This document shows positions 45,001 through 55,863 of a stretch of DNA of 64,000 nucleotides, in pieces. Position numbers and translations under genes: made by a program. The number at the start of each line of letters is the position of its first letter. The first letter of the stretch is position 1. This stretch comes from Symsagittifera roscoffensis. Lineage: Eukaryota; Xenacoelomorpha; Acoela; Convolutidae. The DNA lies in the NCBI RefSeq assembly GCF_963678635.1, contig NC_087064.1:75356213-75420212 (forward strand), read 5' to 3'. The notes under the pieces are model-generated. The model worked only from the letters and a program-made list of their open reading frames with translations, did no database searches and was not told where the DNA came from.

Positions 45001-48000
45001 CTGTGAAAAAACCGAGAAAATCAATGGCATCATCCGACTACAAGTCGCCAGGAAAAGAAGCGCTGATGAGCTCGGGAAAACGAATCTCATTTGCCGCCAA
45101 AGCAATCAGTCCAGAAATAATTGACAAGAACCTCCCCGCCTCCCAGCCCGTGAAACGAGGATCGATTCCAGCATCTCCCGTTCCAAGTAAAGTGAGAAAG
45201 AGTCTATTGAGAACTCCAGGAACTTGCGAACCACTGCGGGAGCTTAACGAGTCCAATGAAGGCAGGTCAAGCTCCGTAGGAGTGAATTCTAGCTCTGCTA
45301 AGAGAAAGTCAGAACCCGCTAGGAAATCAAAATCGGTCAGCCCACATTCGAAAAAATTAGCTAGGAAATTGGTAAACGACGAGAATGTTGATACATCTTT
45401 GGACGCTTCGGGAATTGAAAACAGTTTGGCGCAGAGGAAAATAATTACACCGAACCGAAGATCCCGAGTCTCGATTCGAACTGACAGTCCGGATTCGTCT
45501 CTGGATTCAATCACTGTATTTTTGACGCCCGATGGAAGAACGCCAGCTGCCAACAAGGTCGTCCCTGCCTCGATTAAATCCAAATTTCAAACACCGTGGA
45601 TGTCAAATGTGAAAGGATTGCCGAAAGTTTCCCCGAAAGACCCAAAAGTTCCCACCCCGAAATCACAGAACCCGTCGCCGGGAAACAAGAAGTCGCCACA
45701 AGGTCAAATAGCGAACGCTTCTCCTGCAAAACAAACGCCTTTAAGTCCAATGACGAAGAAAAGTTTGGTTGCCAGAAGCTCGGTTGCTCCCACTCCTAGG
45801 GCCACAAACATGCGAGTTGAACTGTTAAAGAAGACGTTGAATAAGTCTGAAATGGTAGGACGTAAGAGTTTAAATGGAAATGGTCCGGTGAGACCGAAAT
45901 CAGCCAAGGCTGAAGGTAGAAAGAGTACCCTCATGGGTAAGAAAGTGGTGCTTGGCAAGACTCCTGGAAGTATGTCTTGGGCAGATATTGCGAAGAAAAG
46001 ATTGACACCGAAAGCGAAGATGACCCCTCAAGCTGTGGTTTCGAAGATCATCAAAGGCAAACGGACGTTCAAAGTGAGAACGAAGCCAGCTAAGAGGAAT
46101 GTAGTGCATCAGGTAAGCAGTCTTTCGAAACTCTTCTGGTTGTTGTTCCGACTTTCGATACGAAAGTAACGGAATATTTGTGCTCGGGTGGGGTTTTTTT
46201 TTCTTCAGACAAATTTCGACTTTTCAACTAGCCATTTTTGACGGAATTTTTTTATATCATTCAAAAATTATTGTTGTCCTGAGCTGAAATTTGAAAAGAT
46301 ATTTCACCTGTGATAATTTTTCGTAAAGTTATGGGGGCTTAAAGATTGCCATTTTGGCCAATTTGGGACAATTAACGCGCGATATAATTCGCGCTATTAA
46401 CGCGTAAGCGGAGATTTAATCCGTCTTAAAAATCGTTCCAAATTGGTTGAAAGAAGCTTAATTGATTTGTTACAAGTAGCGAAATCTATCCTTTTGTTCT
46501 TTATATGGCGTGTGGGGGATGAGTTTCAAGAAAACAATTCAAATTTAAAAAAAAAAAATTTCATTTTATTTTATTACATTTAATTTTTTTAGGTTATTAC
46601 TGCTCCATAAACCTTAAAAGGCAGCCGGAACATTCAGGGCTTTGCCCTGATGCCAGCAGTCTTGTTTCATTTTGTTAGCTCAAATGATAAATTAGTTTTT
46701 ATATTTAGTTTGAAAAAAATTTCTTCCAAACCAAAATACAATCTGTTGGAAAAAATCAGTTCATAGAAAAGGTATTGAAATCTTGTTTTGCTTAGGACAT
46801 GACTCCTGATCTCGTGATCCAGAAGCCAGTTGCAGTTGTCAAGCCAATTGTGTCATCAGTCGAAAAACGAATGACTCCCTCCAAGAGCCCGCAAATCCCA
46901 AAAGTCAATTCTCCAGGAGTGCAGAAACTAACCAAAACAACACCTGCGATACAAAAGGCAGTTCTCGAGAACAGAAAAGAACTGATTGTGCGAAGCTTGA
47001 CCTCGAAGACGCCGGATAAGTCGAACGTTGAAATTAAGTCTCTTTCAGGGGCAGAGCACGTCAAATCCCCATTGCAGTCAAACTCAACCGTTCTAAACGT
47101 GTCCGTGCGAGATATCCCTGCAGCTAGACAGTCATTGAACAAATTAGATGAAGGAAAAGATATGACTGTAAAAGCGAATACACCTAACAATACTCCTGTG
47201 AAAGTACCAAGTGCTCAGGTTAGTCGACTTTCGTCTGTTACCAAAGTTGCAAACTCGGTGAAGGCTGAACCGAGCCCAAAGCCACAGTCGTCTGGAAACG
47301 TTAAAGTGGATCCGAAACGAAATTCTGCCAGTAAGACACCTGTGAAAATAACAGTTACGCCGAAAAGGATGTCAGAGTTAAAAACTCCGACACCAAAAAT
47401 CGTACCATCTCCCCGATCAAGCTCTGCTGTGAAAACTCCTCTAACCAAAGTTCAAACACCGAAAACATTGTCTGATAGCAAGAGTTCATTAAAATCTGAG
47501 ACAAAACAACCAGAGGCTCCTGTAAGTGCAAAGAAACCTTCACCAAGGTCACGATCTGTGAGTAAAACTCCAATCAATGTTGCAACACCTGGTAGGCTTA
47601 GATCAGCTAGCAGAACTCCAGGAAGCGTAGCTTCTGTGTCTGAACGAACACCAGCTGGTAAGTCGCTCGCTAAGAAGGTTACTCCGATTGTAAAAACTGA
47701 AGCTACGCCTAAAAATAAGTCCACGTCCCCTGGAAAAACCGTCAGTGAGAAGATATCACCGGAAAAATCATTACCAAGAATGAGTTACATCAAATCTCCG
47801 GCAAAATCAGCAGAGACTCCAAAAGAAGAGACGCCAGCCAAGCAGACTCCCCAAAAACAAGAACAGGCTACTGTTTCTTCCGCTGTCAAGTCGCTTGCTG
47901 GTAGATCGAGGTCTGCGAGTAAAACTCCTATCAAGGCTGCAGAGGTTCCGGAACCCTCTTCTGAAAGCAAATTAGCTGCCAAACAAGTTAAACAAATTAC

Positions 48001-49327
48001 GGGAGGAAGTCGTAAATCAAAGAGTATGAGCCCAAAATTAGACGGATTGCGGAAGCTGTTGAGGACTCCTAAAACAGTGCAGTCGCCAAGACTTTCTGGA
48101 ATTGCGAGCCTTCTCAAAACTCCGGTTGTTGCAGCTGTTGTGGAAGTTAAAACTACGGCTAAGAAAGTCACTCCAATGAAATCTCCCGTGAAAGCGACTC
48201 CGCAGAGGTCGACGAGAACTAGAACTAGACGAGGGGCTAAAGTAGAGGAGCCGGAAACCGATGTGCAAGTCGAACAGGTTGAGGTATCGTCAAAGAAGGT
48301 CAGCAAAAGAGGAGCTCCTAAGTCAGTTGAAAAAGAAGTTACTCCTGCAAAATCACCTAAAGTAGCATCACCAGTTAAGACTCGAACCCGAAAAGGACGC
48401 GCAGTTAAAATTGTGGAACCACCGGTTGAGAAATCTCCATTGAAGTCATTGCCGGCTGAAGAAAAACCGAAGAGTCCAGCTAAAGTTTCACCCAAGCCGA
48501 AGCGAGCAACGAGAGGAAAGAAAGCCGATGCTTCTAAAGAGCCAATTGAAACTCCAGCAGAGTCGAACTCGGAAACAACAGCAAAAACTCCAGCGAAAGC
48601 CCTGAAAAAAACTGAGGAAGTGATTGAAACGGCTTCAAGGTCAACGCGCACACGTCGCGGAAAAGCAACCGAAGAACCTGTCTCGGTTTTAACCGCTGAA
48701 AAAACACCAGAAAAGAAAAGTCAAGCCAAACGCAAAGCGAAAACTCCAGCGGAAAAGAGTCCGGTTATGAAGTCTGCATTGAAAAATTCTCCGACTGTAG
48801 CTGAGGTGGTTGAAGTTGAGGTTCCGACGCGAAGTACCAGAACACGAAGAGGAAAAGCTGTAGAGCCTAAAGCGGCCTCACCCGTTGAGAAGAGTCCAGA
48901 AAAAAGGAAGTCACCTCCTAAAGAAGATGAGCCTCCTAAAAAGACCAAGAAAGTGGAATCTAAAGCAGTCGAAGAGGAATCAGCTTCCAAAGTGAGTCCA
49001 GTGAAAACCCGAAAGTTGAGAGGAAAGGCCAGAAGTCCGAGTCCGGCAAAGAGTCCAGTGGCAGTGCCCGCGCCTTCCGCTAAAACATCAAGGAAAAAGA
49101 AGGAAACAGAAGTTGTGGTAGAGGTTGCTGAAACTCCCAAGAAGGCTACTCCACCGAGGAAAACCCGACGAGGGGTGAAAGCAAGTCCAAAAAAAGCTAT
49201 GAGTCCCGTTGCTCCAAAGTCAAAGAAGGCAACTAAGTCTAAATCCAGCCCTGGAAAAAATACAATCAGCCAAGAAGTTGTTGCAAGCCCCCCTAAAACG
49301 AGGTCTCTGAGAAACCGAAAAAAGTGA
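41927..49327 (+). CDS. Ki-67-like FHA / PP1-binding chromosome-surface protein, six coding exons
   Basis: Joined exons 41927-42027, 42626-42823, 43350-43428, 44184-44247, 45001-46112 and 46796-49327 give 1361 residues, all introns GT-AG. Residues 8-101 are an FHA domain with GR34, SRSH48-51 and NG76-77, closely matching Ki-67 (for example CDIRVQLPTVSRSHC). Residues 173-201 match the PP1-docking segment shared by Ki-67 and RepoMan: GKRISF, then IIDKNLPASQPVKRG. SWAD at 473-476 is another Ki-67 word. The rest is basic, disordered and full of SP/TP sites, with eight (K/R)(S/T)TRTRRGK-like motifs toward the C terminus, recalling the LR chromatin-binding region. Vertebrate Ki-67 coats mitotic chromosomes, recruits PP1 at anaphase and is far longer because of ~120-residue repeats, which are absent here. 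Confidence 0.9.
42626..42823 (+). CDS. Ki-67-like gene, coding exon 2
   Basis: Acceptor TTATTAG|GATGCC, donor TTCTTCAG|GTATGC. It encodes the core of the FHA domain, including the phospho-threonine-contacting S48, R49 and H51 and the NG turn at 76-77. The following intron is 526 bases. Confidence 0.9.
43350..43428 (+). CDS. Ki-67-like gene, coding exon 3
   Basis: Acceptor GGTTCTAG|GTTTGAG, donor ATGATC|GTGAGT. It encodes the last FHA strand (RFEYPSNSVFMHIPKSADVK) and a linker. Phase is kept with both neighbours. The following intron is 755 bases. Confidence 0.8.
44184..44247 (+). CDS. Ki-67-like gene, coding exon 4
   Basis: Acceptor TCTGTTTAG|GATGTG, donor TTAAAAA|GTAAGT. A 64-base exon encoding an acidic linker (DVLSNQQEEEQDPIGEDHVL). 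It is inferred from matching phases on both sides and good splice sites. The following intron is 753 bases. Confidence 0.75.
45001..46112 (+). CDS. Ki-67-like gene, coding exon 5 (PP1-docking exon)
   Basis: Acceptor TTTTTTTTTAG|CTGTGA, donor GTGCATCAG|GTAAGC. It carries the RVxF-type RISF (45081-45092) and the flanking NLP...VKRG block to 45161, then SP/TP-rich linker and SWADI (45975-45989). The following intron is 683 bases and is largely filled by a dispersed repeat. Confidence 0.9.
46140..46690 (+). repeat. dispersed repeat R1, copy in intron 5 of the Ki-67-like gene
   Basis: The sequence from 'ttgttccgactttcgatacgaaag' to 'gcagtcttgtt' matches the reverse complement of 57262-57810 over its whole length. 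Shared blocks include 'gtaacggaatatttgtgctcggg', 'gtgataatttttcgtaaa' and 'ccaaattggttgaaagaagctt', with many substitutions. A second partial match lies at 56701-56935. No coding capacity or clear termini. Confidence 0.75.
46796..49327 (+). CDS. Ki-67-like gene, last coding exon
   Basis: Acceptor TTGCTTAG|GACATG; 843 codons to TGA. Low-complexity Lys/Ser/Pro/Thr-rich sequence with dozens of S/TP sites (likely CDK targets). It has TRTRRGK-like motifs near 48210, 48381, 48508, 48637, 48829, 49003, 49156 and 49297, spaced 95-190 bases. It ends in RSLRNRKK. The long minus-strand frames here (such as 47785-48651) are shadows. Confidence 0.9.
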   Translation, partial: DMTPDLVIQKPVAVVKPIVSSVEKRMTPSKSPQIPKVNSPGVQKLTKTTPAIQKAVLENRKELIVRSLTSKTPDKSNVEIKSLSGAEHVKSPLQSNSTVLNVSVRDIPAARQSLNKLDEGKDMTVKANTPNNTPVKVPSAQVSRLSSVTKVANSVKAEPSPKPQSSGNVKVDPKRNSASKTPVKITVTPKRMSELKTPTPKIVPSPRSSSAVKTPLTKVQTPKTLSDSKSSLKSETKQPEAPVSAKKPSPRSRSVSKTPINVATPGRLRSASRTPGSVASVSERTPAGKSLAKKVTPIVKTEATPKNKSTSPGKTVSEKISPEKSLPRMSYIKSPAKSAETPKEETPAKQTPQKQEQATVSSAVKSLAGRSRSASKTPIKAAEVPEPSSESKLAAKQVKQITGGSRKSKSMSPKLDGLRKLLRTPKTVQSPRLSGIASLLKTPVVAAVVEVKTTAKKVTPMKSPVKATPQRSTRTRTRRGAKVEEPETDVQVEQVEVSSKKVSKRGAPKSVEKEVTPAKSPKVASPVKTRTRKGRAVKIVEPPVEKSPLKSLPAEEKPKSPAKVSPKPKRATRGKKADASKEPIETPAESNSETTAKTPAKALKKTEEVIETASRSTRTRRGKATEEPVSVLTAEKTPEKKSQAKRKAKTPAEKSPVMKSALKNSPTVAEVVEVEVPTRSTRTRRGKAVEPKAASPVEKSPEKRKSPPKEDEPPKKTKKVESKAVEEESASKVSPVKTRKLRGKARSPSPAKSPVAVPAPSAKTSRKKKETEVVVEVAETPKKATPPRKTRRGVKASPKKAMSPVAPKSKKATKSKSSPGKNTISQEVVASPPKTRSLRNRKK

Positions 49328-50630
49328 TTGTTTTGTGAAAACTAGATTGTTAGTTTGATTTCCATTGTTTTGTTGATTTTCTTGTGCTTCGAAAGTCATG
49401 ATTCAGTAGTGCATAAAACTATAAACATCTGTGTTTTTTTAAATGTATTTGAACCTAACCCTGCTTAGTGAACGGTCCAAAGACCTGACATTTTTTGTGT
49501 TGAACTATTTAGTTCACGAGGCAATTCAAAAAATAACCCAAAAAGGTGTAAAATTTCATAAAAGATATATGATTGTGGTGAACTGTTTTGTAATTTTTGA
49601 ATTCATTGTTAATCTGGATTAAATTTTTGTGTGATACAGGCTAATACAGCTAGGAATAAGAAGTTGCTCAATTTTAATGTTTCGCAGATACGAAAATATC
49701 AAAAACAATGCTTACGGTTGAAAAAGTGTCATATCGCTAAACTAGTTTAAAAATCCAAAATAGATTAACCAGTTTATCCCGAACACTTCAAAATCAGAAT
49801 TCAAACTCTAACATGAAACCCCAGTTGTGCGCAGTCGATAGTGCTTAGGGAAGCTTAAATGGCCGAAAAAAACTTGGCAAAATAGTTCTTTCCCACTATT
49901 TGAAAGAGCTCGGAACGATCTCTTCGCAGTATCACAAATGGAACTACGAATGTAGCCTGAAAGACGTCAAGCTTTTAACTTCGAAATTTTTTTTGATACT
50001 TGGGCAAAATAGTTATGACAGCTTGAGAAATCATTTATAATTTTAACGGATATTGGGCAAGTGATTGTGTCGACATTGTAGCTTTACTGCTTTGCATGAC
50101 ATGTTGAAACAATCGCTATTTCAGCAACTGTTTCTGGAAAGTTGTTTCTCTCATTTACTGCCATAAAGGGTCTGGTGCAGTACATCAGCGTCGTGTTTAT
50201 CAGCCAATTGTTCGTTATCCAGATTTTCTGTCTTCACCAATTTTGCATAAACAAGCTTTATTGTTCCGACCATTGCAAATGGGCAGGAACTTAGTATTCG
50301 GGGTATTTTAGTTTTTTTTTTCTATAATGTTTTCCACGCAAAATCAGGTACCACTAATAATCATCGGATTTGGTTGAGTTATATATCATATTCAAGCCCT
50401 TACAGTCGTGATTCGAACCATATTTGAAAAATTCTAAAAAGGTCCCAGTGTTGAGAAAAACCGGTTTGAAATTTTGGATTTTTCATCTTATTTCGAACAA
50501 ATAAAGCGATCGAGCAGTCTAATTTTAATTGCTTAAAAGCTTACAATAGCTCTATTTAAAACGTGAAATTTTTGTTATTCTTGAGTAATGTTAGTTCATA
50601 TTGAGTTTTTTGCGCCTATTTGTAATCAAT
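49328..50630 (+). other. 3' flank of the Ki-67-like gene
   Basis: No other gene seen. A variant poly(A) hexamer ATTAAA occurs at 49618, about 290 bases after the stop, and is a possible cleavage signal. The stretch 50331-50540 belongs to dispersed repeat R2. Confidence 0.4.
50331..50540 (+). repeat. dispersed repeat R2, copy 1
   Basis: 'ttccacgcaaaatcaggtac...gatcgagcagtct' matches 58517-58790 in the same orientation, including 'cagtcgtgattcgaaccat' and 'gagaaaaaccggtttgaaatttt'. Copy 2 has an extra internal expansion of 'gattttttttg' words. Confidence 0.7.
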
Positions 50631-50639
50631 GGCTTCAGA

Positions 50640-53515
50640 AATTAAAAAAAACTGCCAAAAAAAACAACTTGAGAACATTTAAGCCAATAGTCTCGCAGTT
50701 CTACTGTGAGCAATATGACCACTGCTAAATTAACCCCACTGACACCCTTAATAATTAACAACAAAAATGAGCCTGATTTTAAAGTTCTGCAACTCAAGGC
50801 AAACGGCTTAGACTTAAATTAGATTATATATTACACCACATGGCAACAACGGACACCAAAGTTGCAGAAATACAAAAGACATTCTTTTTCAATGAACCCA
50901 AGCCCCCTCATCAATATATCAAATTTTCGTCCAAAACCGACCTAATTACCGCGGCAAAAGAGTTGAACTTGCCTTAATTAGCAAGGTTGATATCATATAC
51001 CAAACTCTTAAACTACACCAAAATGACCCACACATAGAACAACAATCAATTAAAACAGTAACCAACGCATCCAGCTCTACACTTTATAACGACTACATCC
51101 CGCCACACTCAAGTTGTAGATCTTGATACACTGCGTCAATTCAAAACCTACGAACGAACATATGCAATAATATTAGGTGATGTCATTGCACATAATTCTC
51201 TGTGGTCCTCCGAACTACAACCTGACTCGCGCGGCGTTAAAATAGCAGATGAAATTGTTGCGTCCGACTTTGTTGTACTCGATGAACACACACCCAATAG
51301 GAAATCGAATAATATCGTTAAATCACCTGAGATCAAGTTAGCAACATCAAATTTTGCACTGTCCGCAGATTGGCACTGTAACAACAAGTTCGGTTTGATC
51401 ATTCTGCCATCACATTGGAAATAACCTGGGAAATTCAAACTGTTTTCAAAATAAGAGCGAAATTTTTTTCGAGTACTACTATTGCCCGAATCAGCTATCG
51501 AAAGCGAGAAAGTTTCCCGGAAAATTATCTGCGGCGCGGCATCTAGACATATACCTCAGGGATGAATTAAAGAGGTAAAGCCCAATTTGCCAACTGTAGA
51601 TCTACTTCTCACAAGAGACAAACTTCCACAACAGGACCCTGGAGCCCCAAAATAAGTGAAATTAATAAAAAAATTATTAATCTAGTCGAAGTTAACAAAA
51701 GGCTAATTAAATTGAGTTTCTTGGAAATGTTGACCATCGAGGAGCAACAAGTAAACTCTGGTCTACAATCAAAGGACTATCAAACACCAATCCCAAAACA
51801 CCAACGAACCCCCCGCACTCTTTGCCGATGAAGATGCAGTAAAGTCCAGTAAAGAAGCAAAGCACTCGGACCAGACAACATAGCTTCAATGCATCTATAT
51901 TTCATTGGAAAACAAGCCATCAAATGTTTGAGCAATATAAGTTTCTCACGGAGTAATGTAATCGTGCCAAAAAGATGAGAAGAATTGTACCCCTAGCTAA
52001 ACCAGGAACAGGAAAAGATCCAGAACAAGTTAAGAGCTACAAAACAGACCAATTGGACTGCTCTCTCCAGTAGCAAAACTCGTATATCGCATACTTTTAC
52101 CTGAATTTAACTTGAACATACATTTTTGACAACATCAACAAGGCTTTAGAAAAGAATGATCGACTAGTACTGCCCTTAAGGGCATCTCGTTCTACATCAA
52201 AGCTGGCTTGAACAATGCAAAATCTTGTCAAAGAACAGTAATGGTTGACCTAGACTTGACTGCAGCCTTCGGTACTGTTGATCACCACAATTCTGCTCAA
52301 TGATATCACCAGCTCGAATCTATTTGATAACACCAAAAGATGTTTTCTTGTCTCTCAATAGAAACACTCATGTAGAATTCGCGGATACTGAATACAAACG
52401 CATGAAGGCGAAATGAAGTTTTTCCCAAGGTTGTCCGTGGTCCTTAACCTATATGTTCCACTGCCTTAGAATATAAACATCAGAGGAAAAACTTAAGCAG
52501 ACGAACCTACTAAAACAACACTCGGTCCCAACATCAGCAACCTCACCCAGGCCATAAGTTCATACTTAGAAAACCTTAACACCTGGCTTACAAACAGAAA
52601 TCTGTCACTCTCAAAGGATAAATCTACAACATCTATCTTTTCAACTTGGACAAATGAGTTCAATCTAGAACCAAATGTAACTGTCGACGGCACGTAACTG
52701 TCTGAAAAATTTCGAAAAAAAAATAATGTCATGAAAAATCCTGCCGCCATTACTTGGGTTGCTCCAAATAAACACTCACTATTACTTACGAGGCACTTGG
52801 GAGGGTTGTAGTAAACTACGCGTCACCCAAAAATACCCCCACACTGAGTTATACTAACTGGCAACGTCTAAAAGTTAAATAAAGCAATGCACTAATGGCA
52901 TTTGCTGGTTGCGTAAAAATGAGTGACATGCATTTACACAATTAAACATGAAACAAATAGTCAGAAAACATAATGAAATGCTGTCCTAACACTTTCTTAG
53001 ATGTTATCAAGAGCACAGAGCAGATCACCTTACTGTTAACTCTAAAAGGTAAAACCAAAATATCAGGCCCACCCTCGAACATAAGTTCAAATTCGAAGAT
53101 GACCACTTGCTTACGAACAACCAAGAGAGCATCTCTCAGCTTGAATATGCTTGCGAGATCAAAAATTTTCATTCCACTGAATTACAAAGTTTCCTTCACG
53201 AGAAATCTAAGCTACTTGGCAGAATTCCATCAATAATATCAGCTAATGAAAACAAACTTGACTGGATAAGATCACAAATAAGATCCGCTAGCACAAATAA
53301 GATCGGGTTATTCAACACACATTAATAAATACTAGTGGAGGTTGAATAACAATATATCTGACGTCTGCCCAAATTGTTATACAAGGACCACACTTCACTG
53401 ACCATCTGTTCAACTGCCGGGTACTCCCTATCTCATATACCATCCTTAACCTATGGGAGAATACCGAAGAAGCTGCCAAACATTTGCAGCTTATTACATA
53501 GCTCCACATGAGAAT
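50640..53515 (+). mobile_element. decayed Jockey-like LINE
   Basis: Recognisable + strand blocks appear in the expected order. Endonuclease: HMATTDTKVAEIQKT (50837), then IILGDVIAHNSLWSSELQPD with RGVKIADEIVASDFV (51167-51270). Reverse transcriptase: TVMVDLDLTAAFGTVDHH (52235-52289), then SSYLENLNTWLTNRNLSLSK (52557-52620). C terminus: ATGCVKMSD-like (52901), a zinc-knuckle VCPNC...HFTDHLFNC (53365-53418), and LNLWENTEEAAKHLQL (53445-53492). Frames are broken many times, so it is dead. Full-length elements of this clade are 4-5 kb with a nucleocapsid-type first frame, which I could not see. Confidence 0.75.
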
Positions 53516-53589
53516 AGTTGTTTTTCGGTTCTCCTCACTAACTAAAAACTGCCAGCTTGAACCGCGCTAGAGGTTTCATTCGGTTCTTC

Positions 53590-53840
53590 GAACGCCGAAA
53601 AACTTGGCCCCTGGAAGGGGCATCATTAACGACAACCGAACCTCCCTCTTGAGTGCGCTACACAAAGAGGAAGCGCCGACACCAGCACAAAGACGCTCTC
53701 ACTGGAAAAAGTTGTTTCACCTTCTGCGTCGGTTTTGCAGCCAAAGACCCTCGAAGATTCCCTGATTCTCTTTATTTCTCAAACAGAATCGATCTCTCCA
53801 GTTCAATCAGAAGTTTGGCACCAAAAGTAGTGTAGCTACA
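53590..53840 (+). pseudogene. GC-richer coding-like fragment 3' of the LINE
   Basis: The + frame NDNRTSLLSALHKEEAPTPA then HWKKLFHLLRRFCSQRPSKI stays open for about 50 codons to a TGA near 53761. Base composition is clearly less AT-rich than around it. It may be the LINE 3' untranslated region, a transduced exon or a pseudogene. Not recognised. Confidence 0.25.
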
Positions 53841-54406
53841 ACAACATAGATTGACCAAAATACACTCTGGAAGTAATAGAATTCCGGAAACGTTTGTCAT
53901 TTGGTTTGCACTTATTATTTAAACTTGCAGTGTAGTAAAATGGAGTTTTTGATCGCAATACCATCGTATAGCATCCGTATCAGTTATTTACAGTTTGATA
54001 TGGTCTGGAAGAGTGTTTTATAGATGATGTTTAAACAAACATAACAAGAATCAAGTCAAGGTATTGTAATTGTATACCAACATCATTTTTAAGTAAGATT
54101 TGCAGAAGGAAATGAGTTTCAGCCTCATCCAATCCTAAAGTTCAGCTTCAGATGGCATCAACAGAAAACAGTTGATTGTGTCACTTTTGAATTCCTTGTC
54201 CAACTCATTTTTTTGTTTTTTATTTTTATACCACTAATCATTTTTTAATTAGCGAGATGTGACGAAGTTTTTCTATGGAATCTCAAAATTATCGCTGCCC
54301 TTGAGCTCAAATTGAAAGACAAAAATTTCCACTTTTGTATTAACGCTCAGCAAATGTGGCGTATAGGTTTGGCTGAGAATTCAGTTTAAATTGAATTACG
54401 TACTCA

Positions 54407-54820
54407 CAGGGGCGGATCTAGGATTTTCTCGAGGGGGGGGGCGGATTTTCAAAAAACTTTCGAACATTTTGACCTTTTTTTAGGTCGACCAAATTGATTT
54501 TTCGAGCTCTCCCAAAGCACTGCTTTGCCCCTATTATGGCCAAATTTTCTGCGCCGGCCGCATGCAAAATTTTGAAAAAACAGGCCAAAAAAAGGCGTTT
54601 TTAGGCTTTTTTTGGAAAATTTTGACCAAAAAATCGCGTTTTTTCGGCGCGCGCTCCCCCTTCAAAACTAGTATAGATTGGCTCCTTTAGAAAAGTTTTA
54701 GGGTTCATCACCAAAAAAGGATATCTCAAACTAGTACAAAGGGGGGTCCTTTAAGTCGGCAGGGTGCCGAATCCCTGAGGGGGGGCGTCCGCCCCCCCCC
54801 CCCCCCTAAATCCGCTACTG
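54407..54820. mobile_element. hAT-type MITE, 414 bp
   Basis: The element starts CAGGGGCGGATCTAGG and ends CCTAAATCCGCTACTG, imperfect terminal inverted repeats of the CAG(N)GGCGGAT type common in hAT non-autonomous elements. It is flanked by a perfect 8-bp direct repeat CGTACTCA (54399-54406 and 54821-54828), the hAT target-site length. G/C homopolymer runs lie inside each end. No coding capacity. Confidence 0.88.
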
Positions 54821-55863
54821 CGTACTCAATTGATCCAAATAATGAGTTAGCAGACGCTAAGCTAATCATATTGCGCCTTGAATTGGATGTTGAGGGGAAA
54901 TTTTTGAATTTAAAAAAACATCTGATATTAGCATTCTTTTAAAAAGTCTTATTAAAACAATAGCCCATTGTTGTGCAATTTGCAAAAAATGTTCAGTATA
55001 CTGTCAATTTAGTAGCAACAGTTTTTCTTATCTTCTATTAGATTCTCTGTAAATTTATGACGGGAGGGTGTTAAGATGATAAATTTAGCAGAATGAGAAG
55101 AAGTAACAGCTTCGAGTAAAGTAATTTGCTGAGATGATTAAAAGTCGATGAACATAGTGAAGACTCTTATATAGGCCTTGGTGATTTTTTTTTCACGCTC
55201 AAACTTGATTTTTTGTGGTTTGTTTTTTGTTTTCTTTTTAAGTTCAGATCATTTCCTTAACAAAAGGAGGGCAAACTCCACTAGTATCGAACTACAGAAA
55301 TTTAAAGGTAAAAAAACGTGATAGACTTCTAATTTCGAAAGTGGAATTTTGTTTTCAAATTTCTCATAAGGAATGTAAATTTTATCTATTAATCCAGTTT
55401 TCACAAATTAAGTTCAGTTTTTCTTTTTCCTTGCGTTAATTGACTCTTTCCAACTGTCTGTTGGTTATGTTTTTTTATTAATTTATAAAAAGTGATGTTG
55501 CTTTTAACAAGGTTCAGTGTGATATGTTACTCGATTCGATTTTACATATATCTGCAGCAATTGATTTTGCGAGGAAAAACCAAGCCCAAACTTGGTAATC
55601 TGAACAATCGGGGTGGGGGGGGGGGGCAACCAATAGCTGCAAAAGTTAGTTGAAAACGGACATTTGTCAGATCAAAAATTGATACTGACCAAAGTATTGT
55701 TGTTGAAACTGGTAGAAGTGTTTTAACAAGTCTCTTTTCAATTTTTTGGCGTTTTTTAATAATCAAGGCAGTGAAAGCAATTGAATGAAAATTGGGTAGT
55801 TTATATGATATGTCCAAATCTGAGCTATTCAAAACACATTTCATATTCACGTTTTATAATGTA

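Noticed and set aside
47785-48651. 288-codon minus-strand frame
   Set aside because: Antisense shadow of the Ki-67-like last exon; Lys/Ser/Pro-rich codons read backwards rarely give stops. The same holds for 45038-45583, 46792-47190, 47215-47724 and 48721-49140.
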